DNA of 64,000 bases from Lytechinus pictus (taxonomy: Eukaryota > Echinodermata > Echinoidea > Temnopleuroida > Toxopneustidae). Where the stretch lies: contig NC_087252.1 of assembly GCF_037042905.1 (NCBI RefSeq), forward strand, positions 131,501 through 195,500, in the 5' to 3' direction. Made by a program: the position numbers and the translations under genes. Under the pieces are notes generated by a model. It saw only the letters and a program-made list of their open reading frames with translations, searched no databases and had not been told where the DNA came from. Each line of letters opens with the position of its first letter. Position 1 is the first letter of the stretch. This document shows, in pieces, positions 1 through 11,098 of the stretch.

Positions 1-235
1 AGATAGATAGATAGATAGATAAAGAGACAGACAGATAGATAGATAGACAGACATATTTAAACAGATAATTGTTAGATAGATAGAAAAATAAATAGTTCGA
101 GAGATAGATAGATAAATAGACAGACAGATAGATGGATAGATAGATAGATTTAAACAGATAGATATATATTAGGCAGAGAGATAGATAGATATTTCATGTA
201 GGTAGATAGATAGATAGATGAATTTTACGTACGGT
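1..235. repeat. GATA/AGAT microsatellite
   Basis: The window opens inside an imperfect AGAT tetranucleotide array, broken by CAGA, AAAT and TTTA variants, that fades out near 235. No coding potential is visible. Confidence 0.95.
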
Positions 236-308
236 CTAATACGGCAGCCGCATGTGATATCCAACAAAAGTGAAAGGATTTGTTTTCTTTCAAAATTAAA
301 ATGTAACA

Positions 309-812
309 AGTGAAATTATTCTTTTCAAAAGTGAAACATATTTTTTTTTGAAAAGTGAAATATATTATTTTTTGAAAAGTGAAATATATTTTTTTGAAAA
401 GTGAAATATATTTTTTTGAAAAGTGAAATATATTTTTTTGAAAAGTGAAATATATTTTTTTTGAAAAGTGAAATATATTTTTTTGAAAAGTGAAATATAT
501 TTTTTTTGAAAAGTGAAATATATTTTTTGGAAAAGTGAAATATATTTTTTTTTGAAAAGTGAAATATATTTTTTTGAAAAGTGAAATATATTTTTATGAA
601 AAGTGAAATATATTTTTTTTGAAAAGTGAAATATATTTTTTTGAAAAGTGAAATATATTTTTTTTATAAAAGTGAAATATATTTTTTTGAAAAGTGAAAT
701 ATATTTTTTTTATAAAAGTGAAATATATTTTTTTGAAAAGTGAAATATAAATTTCTTTGAGTGAAATGGTTTAGTAGAAGAGAAACATATTTTTTTCAAG
801 TGAAATATATAT
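309..812. repeat. AT-rich minisatellite, about 22-24 bp unit
   Basis: About twenty tandem units of the form GAAAAGTGAAATATATTTTT differ mainly in T-run length. Units become diverged at both ends (for example CAAGTGAAATATATATATAA near 805). A few copies carry TATAAAAGTG instead of TTGAAAAGTG, which gives a minor higher-order pattern near 660-730. Confidence 0.93.
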
Positions 813-1176
813 ATAATTGTTTCCCTATGGGCGTGCCATAGTCTATGCACGCAGACTAGGTAGGTCTGGCCTAGAATGTGAAGATTTATGACCATTTAGA
901 GCCGGGATTTAGAGCTTACTTTGCTTGTGGAGCTGCCGTCCGATGGGGACCACACCCTGGTGGTGTGCCACGCGATCTGTCTTTTGATTGACACTGTTCG
1001 TGTCGTCACCACGAAAGCAAGAGACCCCCAAAACAGTCATTGAGATGGTTTTATCTCTCGATCCCATGCCCCCAATACTTCAAAGATGCACGTCGTCGTT
1101 ATAGTTTTCACGCATATTAGCCCTATAGTTTTCACGCATATTAGCCCTAATCAAATCACCTTCCTTATTGGCTTCA
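813..1176. other. Unassigned single-copy stretch with a 24 bp direct duplication
   Basis: No open frame or known element is recognised. The only internal structure is a perfect head-to-tail duplication of 24 bp at 1100-1123 and 1124-1147 (TATAGTTTTCACGCATATTA plus GCCC). Confidence 0.6.
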
Positions 1177-1764
1177 ATGGAGATGGTCCGGGCTGAAAGT
1201 GTTTATAGCTTAATAAATAGAGTAGAATTCACTGAGCAAAATGCCGAAAATTTCATCAAAAACGGATAACAGATAACAAAGTTATTGAATTTTAAAGTTA
1301 AGCAATATTTTGTGAAAACAGTCGTCATGAATATTCATTAGGTGGGCTGATGATGTCACATCCCCACTTGTTCTTTTGTATTTTATTATATGAAATTTGG
1401 TTTATTAAATTTTTTTCCTCCAAGAACTAGAAAATTTGGATTGACAACTGATTTAGTGCATTAGATATTTATTGCTGCAACTTATTTAATTATAAGGGAG
1501 ACATATTATTCACACCAGCATGAAATAAAGAAAAAAATATGATTTTATGTAATAACATAAGAAAACGGAAAGTGGAGATGTGACATCATCAGCCCACCTA
1601 ATGAATATTCATGACGACTGTTTTCATAAAATATTGCTAAACTTTAAACTTCACTAACTTTATCATTTGTTATCCGATTTTGATGAAATTTTCAGCATTT
1701 TGTTCAGTGAATCCTACTCTATGTATTAAGATATAAATATTTTCAGCCAGGACCATCCCTTTAA
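1177..1764. mobile_element. Foldback (long terminal inverted repeat) element, family F1
   Basis: The left arm reads GGTCCGGGCTGAAA, then CACTGAGCAAAATGCCGAAAATT, and so on to the GGTGGGCTGATGATGTCACA stretch near 1345. The right arm is its reverse complement, running from TGTGACATCATCAGCCCACC near 1580 to GGACCATCCCTTTAA at 1764. The spacer is AT-rich and non-coding. A second copy of the right half lies at 63066-63382, which confirms an interspersed family. No transposase frame is present, so it is a non-autonomous element. Confidence 0.85.
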
Positions 1765-2039
1765 ATCTGTTTAGATCGAATAATGTGATGAAAGCGGCCC
1801 TTTTCTGGCCTATCTCTAGAAAACCTATCAGTATTTTCGCAAGGTCGATCGTTGCAGGTAAAATTCTCGGGAAAAGGATGGAAGCAAATTACATGCTTTC
1901 GAGTTGTTTTAAAGTTTTTTTAGTTTAAAATTTGAAGTGACTCTCTTGGAAGTGGGTGTATCGGTTGTGTAGTCCCCCTACGACAACAAATCACGAGTGC
2001 GTGCGAACGACGCCAATCAATATGAATAAACATTAGCTA

Positions 2040-2047
2040 ATTTGCAT
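2040..2047. promoter_or_regulatory. Octamer (ATTTGCAT), candidate snRNA distal element
   Basis: A perfect octamer (reverse complement ATGCAAAT) lies about 293 bp upstream of the U4 start. In animal snRNA genes an octamer is the usual core of the distal sequence element, roughly 200-250 bp upstream. The assignment rests on motif and position only. A proximal element could not be picked out with confidence. Confidence 0.4.
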
Positions 2048-2339
2048 ATGACTGATATCCACGCTCTGCAGAGCCAGTGCGTTGTACTCTTGTGTACTCA
2101 GTGACACGCTTATTGATCAGAAATGTTACCAAAACTTCTATAATATGTATTTAATTTTTAGTAAATATAGATTAATTTTTTCATATTAATGTATGTACAC
2201 CTATAGCATGCAGCATAGAATTCTAATTTGCACGAGTTATTTAAAAAATATGATATAGTAAAGTAGATTACGACGTGCGGTCACTGGTAAATAGTGCTTT
2301 AAAAAATTATATACATACTGATTTTGAACCCTCATGTAT

Positions 2340-2485
2340 ATCTTTGCGCAGAGGCAGTATCGTAGCCAATGAGGTTTATCCGAGGCGCGATTATTGCTAG
2401 TTGAAAACTTATCCCAATACCCCGCTCTGACGACGTGAAATACCGTCGGCTGTAGCAATTTTTCCAGATCTCCCAGGAGATCTCA
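2340..2485 (+). ncRNA. U4: U4 spliceosomal snRNA
   Basis: The sequence aligns from end to end with animal U4, at nearly the human length (about 145 nt). The 5' domain TTTGCGCAG..GGCAGTATCGTAGCC (U4/U6 stem II) is followed by the 5' stem-loop AATGAGGTTTATCCGAGG with its kink-turn for the 15.5K/SNU13 protein. GCGATTATTGCTAGTTGAAA supplies stem I. ATCCCAATACCCCGC and the TGACGACGT..ACCGTCGGC hairpin form the central domain. AATTTTT is the Sm site, and a terminal hairpin AGATCTCC-CAGG-AGATCT closes the RNA. The conserved blocks are uninterrupted, so this looks like a functional gene rather than a retropseudogene. No A-tail or flanking direct repeats are seen. U4 pairs with U6 in the nuclear tri-snRNP and is released on spliceosome activation. 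A purine-rich 3'-box-like AAAAGAAAG follows near 2497. Confidence 0.95.
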
Positions 2486-3815
2486 TAATCTAAATGAAAA
2501 GAAAGAATCATAAATAGAACACAACCTCCATAAATATATGGAGCATGGGCATGATGCCCTTTTATCTATGATAGATAAAAACAAAAGTTCCTTCTACCAT
2601 AATTCCTTATTTTTGTTTAGCTCTTAACTTCGATTTATTCACTGAATCAGAAATATCTAACCTACCGTTTTTGTTTGTTTAAATTCATTTATATTTCCTA
2701 TTGGATGTCTTCTTTCTCAGTTTAGACCATATTCAGTCATTCATTTATTAACAGACTCATTCATTATCATTTGTGTTTCAGATATTAGCCTTTTTTAAAA
2801 GGCCATTCTTCAGAAAATTAAATTTTCAAATTAATAGGCTTATTTCTTTCTCTAAAATAAGCCACAGTCAACACATTATGATGCCGATCACGTACATTAC
2901 ATAAATAAATATAGGCCTATTCACCATTTTTTTTTCAGCTAAACGATATTGAATTATTTCATTGATTGTTTTATTTAGTCAATTTCGTATCCGTTTTTAA
3001 TTTTATGTTTAATTTATTTATATTACAAAGGTAAAGGTCATGCATTATAGACGGTAGACTGAAACAAATATAAGTAGGCCTAAACTTTGAAAAATAAAAT
3101 GTGGTCTCACGCGGGTGAAGACTGAGCGTAGTTATCTAAAATGAATTAGGTATATAAAAACTATATAGGACTATACTGTGTCATGGCCTCGATCAAGGGG
3201 AGGCGGGGGCTTGGAAATTTATAGGCCTTAGTCAGCAAAATTGTTACTTAATTAGGGCCTATATACGTTAATGAGAAACAGAACTTATTTTAGAAGCAAT
3301 AGGAAAATCTCGAAAACCAAATCATTATGTCCTACAGAAACTGGTAGGACAGAAACTGGTAGGCCTACTCTTGAGGCCACAACAACAAAATAATTATAAT
3401 AATGATAATAATAATAAAAAATAATAATATAATAATATTGATAATAATAATAAAATAATAACACGAGGCGCGCACCTATAATTGAACCGTTATTCAGCAG
3501 GACTATAAATAATACTCTACATGTATGGTTATTGGCACACATTGGAGTATTTCCTTGAAAAACTAATATTTTGAAACATGATATGCCCCCAAAAGCAACT
3601 CCGCCTCATTATACATTAGGGGCGCCTGGGGCTCTAAAAAACGTGCAAAACTCTTTGGCCTTTTAGTGATCCACCAAGTCACTCATCAATCACATAAATA
3701 TTTAATAATCAGATATGCTCATAGAGATTGATTACGTATACTTGCAGTGTAGAGTGGATTAAACAAAAAACAGAATGATGAAATTTATGAGGAAGTCATG
3801 ATTTATTTATTAGGT
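2486..3815. other. Intergenic, AT-rich, no gene seen
   Basis: No coding exon, RNA gene or clear mobile element is recognised. A degenerate (TAA/ATA)n tract occupies about 3387-3471. A 15-mer, AGAAACTGGTAGGAC, is doubled near 3338-3366. Confidence 0.6.
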
Positions 3816-3880
3816 GATTGGGTTTGCGATGACGTGGATTTAGTAGCCCTTTTTACGTCCAATCGCAAACCGCCACTTTG
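3816..3880. promoter_or_regulatory. UPRE and ERSE-like motifs in a palindrome, candidate HYOU1 promoter
   Basis: TGACGTGG at 3830-3837 matches the ATF6/XBP1 UPRE core exactly. CCAAT-N9-CCACT at 3859-3877 differs by one base from the ERSE consensus CCAAT-N9-CCACG. Both lie in an imperfect inverted repeat whose arms are GGTTTGCGAT (3821-3830) and ATCGCAAACC (3862-3871). HYOU1 is a classic target of the unfolded protein response in vertebrates, so the pair is in a sensible place: upstream of, and on the same strand as, HYOU1. The transcription start itself is not visible in sequence alone. Confidence 0.5.
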
Positions 3881-3889
3881 CAATACGTA

Positions 3890-4035
3890 GAGGTCACTCA
3901 ATGACCTTTTTGTACACGTTCATCTAACATGTGTTAGAGAAGAGAGCAAAAGAGAGGCACCGGCAATTCGGGAATAGACAACTTTGATGCGATTAGATCA
4001 TTTGAATTTACTTGAATCAAGGAATAAATTTCAGG
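3890..4035 (+). other. Possible non-coding exon 1 of HYOU1
   Basis: The first coding exon of HYOU1 begins at a splice acceptor only 4 nt before its ATG, so a 5' untranslated exon must lie upstream. CAGG|GTAAGTG at 4032-4041 is a strong donor, about 160 bp after the UPRE/ERSE-like cluster. This exon is inferred from that donor and the promoter motifs. Its 5' end is a guess, and another donor between 3900 and 7700 could be used instead. Confidence 0.3.
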
Positions 4036-4039
4036 GTAA

Positions 4040-6146
4040 GTGAATAAAGCCTGATTTAAGAGATCTGATATGAGTATGATGGAATTTGTTGGTGAGATTA
4101 TGTGTGTGTTGAGTTTAATTGAATCTTGCAATCTGTGGGGATCAGTCCCATACGTTCATTCTTTTGTACCCTAAACTAATGAACGACTCTTGTGCGTAAT
4201 TGCTTGTCTTCATTTTTGTGTGTCCTTGAATTTGAAAGTCTTAGTTAAAAAGTACTTATTTTTTATGAAAATTTAGAATCGTCCCATACGTATGGTGTTG
4301 TTTTAACATTATGCAAATGAGGAGTTTGATGACACCTGTTCTTGCATAAATTTGCATAATTTAACATTTGCTTTTCTGGAATTGGAAAAATAAACTTAAA
4401 ACTTAAACATAAAAAGTTAAAGTTTAAGTTTGACTCTTCTTTGGCTACAATCTAGGCCTAATAACAATCATTTGTACATTAAATCAAAATGAATTTTTGA
4501 CAGCCGATAGGAGTTAGGACATTGCCTTGGACTCCACCAAAATCATCAATTTCATATTTTGGTGGCCCGCAATTAAAAGCAAATTTGGTGGCCCTAAATA
4601 ATAGAAAACATTACATCAAAACTTTGGTAGCCAAGCAAACCAGGCCACCAACTGACCAAGTGTGGGATTTTACAGAATTTGGCTGCCCGTCTCTCATTTC
4701 TGGTTGCCCCGGGCCACTGTTAATAATAATATCGAGCCCTGTCATTCATTCCTTCCATTTAACAATCGACCCTTTTTAAAATATTTTTTCCAGTGTGAGT
4801 GTATGCTCTCTCTGTCTATGAAGGCAAAACTGAAAAATACCCCTTTCAACGCATTTTCTTTGGTCATGCATGTGTACAGTAATATTTGACTGCCCCCGCC
4901 CCCCCCCCCCCCACCCCGGGGGCAAAGCAGTACAGCTGCAGAGCTTGGAAAAATGTCACCAGCACTGATGAGATGCAGCGTCACTCTGGGGCGACACCGC
5001 TATTCCAACGCGTGTTGGAAAAGGCGACGCCAGACGGGTACGTTTTGGCCTTGAATTTCCAGCCCATTCCTCTAAATTACGGCCTAAATTTAGGTCTAAC
5101 TTATTCATTATATACTAATTGACTAATTATAATGTAAAATGGGTACTCACCGGTTCTTTTCTTTCCAAATTTTGTGTTTTCATCGCCTCTTCTGGCCAAC
5201 TCTTGCGGCGGCTGTTGTCGCCATAGGATCCTGTACATGCAAATCCAGGGCGAGTTGTTACATGACGCTCGCGAGTCTCTAGGCTTTATGGCCTTTAATC
5301 AAGGCGTTCATTTTGTTATAATTTTATAATGACGCTTAAATATCGAAATCAATGTAGACGAGTCTGTGCAGGGGCATAACAGAGATGTTATATTCATTGA
5401 AGTGGTTTATAAATCTTATCTCGGGGGTCTTTATGGACATTTATCAATTCTTTGTTCTGTGATATATTGTAATATAAATTATGAACGTCTGACAAAAAGA
5501 TAACCAACCGATCACCTGACCGATCAGCTGACCAGTACGTGAATCACATCGGAGTTGATCAGTCCTCACAGCGTTTGGAACGCTCACCAAGAATTCAATA
5601 AAAAAGACTGAAAATGTAACTTTAACCTCACTCCATTAACTTTTAAACATTGTAAAAGATTATTTACGATGTTAAGAACTAATTCATACCAAAATTTTTA
5701 CCATCCAATTTGTATTAAGGCGTACATTTGCCAAAGTCCTTGGGTGCAAATAGAAACGGCAATGTCTAACCGGTTTTATCACTTATGTTGCCTATGAGGT
5801 CCATACATGTAATGTTTGGACCTCATTGGTACTAGGAGTGTGCAGTGTTAATTGACTGGTGAATTGATGCTCTAAAAGTATCAGTCAGCATGACCTGTGC
5901 TCCAAAATCCAATCTCATTCAAGATTTCATTATCAGAATTTAAATAAAAAATGCCCTTTTTTCATTATGTTCATGATGCCAATATTGATGTCATCATATT
6001 GATCAGTTGAAATATTTCAAGGAGCTCCAGATCATGGACCCACTAAATGGTGATGACTCTGCAGGGGCAACTATCTCCATTTTTCTCCAAATATTTGAGG
6101 AAAAAAAATCCCAAAGTTTGTGAATTTCTCCACTTTCATTGATCTT
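4040..6146. other. Probable HYOU1 5' intron, no gene recognised
   Basis: A poly-C/G tract with GCCCCCGCC..CCCCGGGGGC at about 4893-4922 and a short palindrome CCAACGCGTGTTGG near 5008 stand out. The rest is AT-rich sequence with no recognisable coding or RNA gene. Confidence 0.5.
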
Positions 6147-6736
6147 AAAGGAGAATGAAACCCTTGAAACCAGCTGAATCCATATCAAAGAGAAAAATCA
6201 AAGAAACATATTGTTGAAAGTTTGAGGAAGATTGATTGAATAATAAGAAAGTTATGAGCATTCGAATATTGAGATCACTAGTGCCATGTAGATCCTCCCG
6301 ACGGCAATGCGACCAAGATCTGTGATATCACACACGTACAACTCCCTCATTACTTTAGTACTTATTTCACTTATATTCTCACTTTTATAGAGTCTATCAC
6401 AAGGTGAGGTGTTCTCTTTATGAGATGACAAGTACAGAGGTTCGTACAACATTATATCATTGATGAATCGTTTGTCATATGATTAGAATGAGCAAAAAGA
6501 GATGTTTTGGGGTATATTTTCAGTGTCCAAATGGGAGAGTTGTACGTGTGTGACATCACAGATCTTGGTCGCATTGCCAATGGGAGGATCTCCATAGCAT
6601 TAGTGATCTCGACATTCAAATGCTCATAACTCTTTTATTGCTAGTCCTATTTTACTCAAAGTTTTGTTGATCTTATTCTTTGATTTTTCTGCTTTCACAA
6701 AAGCTAACTTGCTCCAAGAGTTTCATTCTCCTTTAA
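6147..6736. mobile_element. Foldback element, family F2
   Basis: The terminal inverted repeat AAAGGAGAATGAAAC at 6150 is answered by GTTTCATTCTCCTTT ending near 6735, and TTAA sits at both ends. The arms stay complementary over long stretches: GACCAAGATCTGTGATATCA with GTTGTACGTGTGTGACATCA/CAGATCTTGGTCGC, and CATTCGAATATTGAGATCAC with GTGATCTCGACATTCAAATG. The centre is unique and there is no transposase frame, so the element is non-autonomous. Confidence 0.82.
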
Positions 6737-7273
6737 AAACATGACCCACTGGTTAATAATTCCAAGTTCTTTATTATGAAAAAAGGATAGAAACCAAGTA
6801 TTTCATGTTTAATGCCCTTTTTTTATGGAAAGAACTTGGAATTTAATCCATGGATTGGTTCTTTATAAGATGATGGAAAATAACTTTGAATTCAATCAAT
6901 GGATCAGTTCTTATGATTATGAATAAAGGATGTAAACTGTAAAGTGCAAACTTTAGTTTCATTTCAAATTATTTAGAAATAAAATAAGAAACGCATTGTT
7001 ATTTGGAATGGTCGTGTTGTTTCATGGAGGCTTATTTTTTATCATTGAGAAACAGTGAAAATCGATAAAAGTCTTCAACAAAATTGGTATGATAGTCCAT
7101 TTTAACAAAATTTGGTCACAAACATAGGCAAATTTTAATAAATGAGTTTATGGAAATGCTAAAATATTGATCATTGTAACATCTTTGTGGAAAATTTATC
7201 CATGATGGAAATGAAAAAAGAAATTAAGGCAACATACTTCTTTCTCGGGCAGTCTGACACTGTTATATTTTTC

Positions 7274-7755
7274 GATGAAAATTAAAACCTGACCAAATTT
7301 CTATCTCGTGCAGAGTTATGCAGTTTTCTGTAGCACGACTCAACTGGTCAAGCCCTACTGGTCAGTCATTGTCAGCTGGCCAATGGTCTGGCAGTAAAGT
7401 CTACAAGATCAATTTTTATTTTTGAATAAGATCTAGATATTTCTTAATTTATACAGCATGAATGGACTTATTGGTATCTATGGTCACTCTGGTCTTACTG
7501 GTCAGTCATCCACAACTGACCAGTGGTTTAGCAATTAGCAGTGATGTCTTTCATTCATTTTTTTCATCTATGAAAATAAAATCTTAACCATTTCTATCTC
7601 TTGCAGAATAATGCAATTGTCCAGCAAAGTGGGACTAGTAATTGTCACTCTGGTCCAATTGGTCATTCATACTTGGTTGACCAATGGTCTGGCAGTGATG
7701 TCTATATTCATATTCTCTATGAAAATAGACCTTGAAACATTTCTATCTCTTGCAG
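7274..7755 (+). repeat. Three degenerate tandem copies of the HYOU1 signal-peptide exon and its acceptor
   Basis: The functional exon at 7756-7929 is preceded by three alignable copies. Copy A spans about 7274-7405, copy B about 7422-7548 and copy C about 7563-7703. Each keeps some of the same landmarks: a GATGAAAATAAA-like lead, TTTCTATCTCTTGCAG acceptor, an ATG or its remnant, CACTCTGG, GGTCAGTCAT, GACCAATGGTCTGGCAGTGATGTCTA. Spacing between equivalent positions is about 125, 168 and 149 bp. The repeat unit stops just inside the exon after GTGATGTCTAT, so no copy has the exon donor. Copy C still has acceptor, ATG and an open hydrophobic frame starting MQLSSKVGLVIVTLVQL. Copy B is frameshifted. 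Confidence 0.85.
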
Positions 7756-7759
7756 AATA

Positions 7760-10700
7760 ATGAATTTGTCCAGCATGATTGGACTAGTATCTATGATCAC
7801 TCTGGCCCTAATGGTCAGTCATCCTCAGCTGACCAATGCTCTGGCAGTGATGTCTATTGATCTTGGAAGTGAATGGATCAAAGTGGCTGTGGTCAAACCA
7901 GGAATACCTATGGAAATTGTACTCAACAAGTAAGTATCGATAATAATATTAACTTTCACATATATGAATGATGTCTCTATAAAGTACTATACCCCTGTCA
8001 AAGATAAATTTTCCTGAATTTAAAAATGTTTTGCAATCAGAGCAGCTTATAAGAATTTATTTTGGACTCATAATTTGAATCAGTTATGCTATATATTTTT
8101 ATAAATTGTCTGTTTCAATTAAATTCAATGATTCATTTAATCAGATCAGATTTCTCATGAAAGTGGAATGCAGTTACATAGTACATGTACAATAAGAAGA
8201 CCCAATAATAATGATAAGAACACAATCTGAAGGCCTGGTCACACTGCCCAAACTTTGTTGGAGCGTTCCTTGAACGGTAGGGAGAGGGGGCCAAATTTCG
8301 AAAACATGGGCGTTGCCTTAGCGGTGCACCGCTGAAGTAGGCGTTGCTTTAGCGTAGGTTTAACAGTAGCGAGTGTTGGTTTAGCCGTGACGCGAGCATT
8401 GATAGAGTGGCGTTAAGCGCATACGGGCGTTGGCTCGGCGGGGGTTTAAAGTTGGTTTAGTAGCGTACTGCTTTTGACCATGGAGCTGAACGGATCTCTT
8501 TGATGGAAGTTCCAATAGATTCCAAATGGGCTCCTGGTCCATTTCTCCCCGTATTTAAATAGCCAAATGCTGGTCCCGCTCCAACACCTCCATACCAACG
8601 CCAAACCAAAGTTCAGCACCGCAATGGATCGCTACTTCAATGCCCGACATCATTCCAGCAATCCCGTGTCCGCTCGTAAAACGCTTATAACCGCTCCAAC
8701 AAAGTTTGTGCGACGTTTAATCACCGCCGGGGCAAAGCTGGCGAAGCAGCGATGGTCCAGCGTTCAAGATTTCTGCATTAGCCTAGCGGACCCAAGCGTC
8801 CATGAACTTGCGTCTAGCAGTGCCAAACTTTGACCAGGCTTTGTTGGAGCAGTGGTAAACTTTGCTGGAACGGAAAATTGCCTGCTCCTCACCTCTCGCA
8901 ATATTTTGTGCAGCTCAAACTTTCGAAGTGGTAGGAGGGACTATCAGATGTGGCCGAGCATATATATGGCGTTGCATGGACAGGGGCCAACTTCTGTTAA
9001 ACAGTGGTGAACGGTAACGAGCAGTGATGATTTTTATTCACCGCTCCTGGAATGCTCCAGCAAAGTTCTGGGGGTGTGACCAGGCCTTGTCTATGAGGAA
9101 AAGTAACCTCATCACAGTCCTACAACAACTTTGTCTCAAATCTTTGTTGGTTTTATCTTTCAACAGAGAGAGTCGGAGGAAAACACCTGTTACAATCGCT
9201 ATTAGGGATGATGAGATGCTTTATGGAGACCCAGCATTATCTGTGGTAAGTGAAAATTCAACCTGATTTTAAAAAGTTTAATAGAAAAGGTCTTAAGGTC
9301 AATTTCTTTAGATCAGGATGAATATGGACCACAAGTTACAATCTATTACTATCTACAATGTTTGTAATATTTGTTGTAACATGATCAGAACACTTTGTGC
9401 TGTGTTTTTCTTATAACAAAAGTTTGGGAAATGAATAAAGTGTGATAAAAGAACAGAAATTTCATAGTTGAATTTCAAAATGTAAATTAAGTACACATGT
9501 ATGCCCTTCCAAGCTATGCAGTAAGAATTTCTTGAATTATTTTATAAGAAGTAAAACAAGGGGCAAATAATAGGAGGAAAGATTCGTCAAAGCTGTATAA
9601 AAACATGTAATATACAATCTTGGTTTATAATACATTATGCTGCATGCTAACAAGATAGAAAACAGTTTGACAGATTTTATAGTCCTTATGTACATGTAGT
9701 ATACTGTACTGTCCTATCAATAGTATCAAGTATGACATGCATGTGGAGAAAATTATAATTCCTAATATATCAGTGAGCATTTTGCTTTTAAAGTGAAAAC
9801 TATTTCCCCTGTTGTGAGCAAACAGCACAAATCTAATGAATAAAACATGATCATTATACTCCCCTGTATCACTATGGTAGTGTCATTGCCGTGACTCTAG
9901 AAGATTTAAAGTGCCATCTAATCTAATTGAAGAGATGACAAGATATTTTATCTCACTAGATGTATACCTACATGTAGTAGCATTATATACAAATGGCAAG
10001 ACAGGTTATATTGCCTTGCCAATTCACATGTAATGCCTTAAGAATTATGTTGAAATGGTAAGATGCGTTATATTGTCAAAGCAGATTAAATTCCTTATTA
10101 TTTTGACATGGTGAGATATGTTATCTTGTGAGACCTGTTGACTTTAATAAAAGAGATGTTGACATGGTATAGCAACAACGTGTCAATATTTTACTTTTTA
10201 TTAGTCGACTTGGCAAGATAAAATTGCCTTGTTGACATATTATTAAGGCTTTTAAGCTGGCGGGCAGGACTGAATTTCTAGCCATCTTCTTGTCAATACA
10301 GTCAATTAGATGGTACTTTAAAGCTTCTGTAAGAGACTGAGTGGCTGTTTTCATGGGTAATTTGATGAGAGCAAGAGTTCAGCATCTCCTGCCTGAGGCA
10401 TGCACTCCATAATAACAGATTATGATTCATTGTTGTAGCCAGCCATGCCTTGATGATTTTCAGAATATGTTTAGATTATCTTAATATGGAGGAAGGGGCG
10501 TGTTGACTTATACTTTATGATTGCTAGCAAATCATGTTATTTTGTTAGCGGTGGTGATGATTATGGATGATCATTTTCTGATAGTGATGAAAGTTTTAAT
10601 GGTTTGACTTACATGTAGAATGGTGGTGATTTTTAGCTTAGTCTTGGGGGTTATGATGATGATATCGATGGTGGTTGTGGTGATGATGATTACATGGTCA

Positions 10701-10775
10701 CGATGGTGATGATAATGGTAGTGATGATGGTGATAAAGGTGATGATGATGGTGATGATGATGATGGTGATGATGG

Positions 10776-10807
<32 letters not shown>

Positions 10808-11066
10808 GTGATGATGGTGATGATGATGATGATGAAGATGATGATGATGATGATGGTGATGATGGTGATGATGATGATGATGAAGATGATGATGATGATG
10901 ATGATGATGATGGTGATGAAGGTGATGATGGTGATGGTGGTGATGATGATGATGATGGCGATGATGGTGATGATGATGGCGATGATGGTGATGATAATGA
11001 TGATGAAGATGATGATGATTGTGATGAAGGTGATGATGATGATGGTGATGAAGGTGATGATGATGG

Positions 11067-11098
<32 letters not shown>

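Noticed and set aside
3811-3837. ATTGG..CGTGG at 3817-3837 read as an ERSE on the minus strand
   Set aside because: Order and spacing are wrong (ATTGG precedes CGTGG by 11 bp); only the TGACGTGG core and the CCAAT-N9-CCACT at 3859 fit.
7318-7410. Copy A ATG as an alternative HYOU1 start
   Set aside because: No hydrophobic signal sequence in its frame and no donor to join exon 2; treated as a decayed copy.
8567-8833. 88-codon open frame inside the TIR element at 8231
   Set aside because: No transposase or other domain recognisable; the element interior is a mosaic of short repeats.
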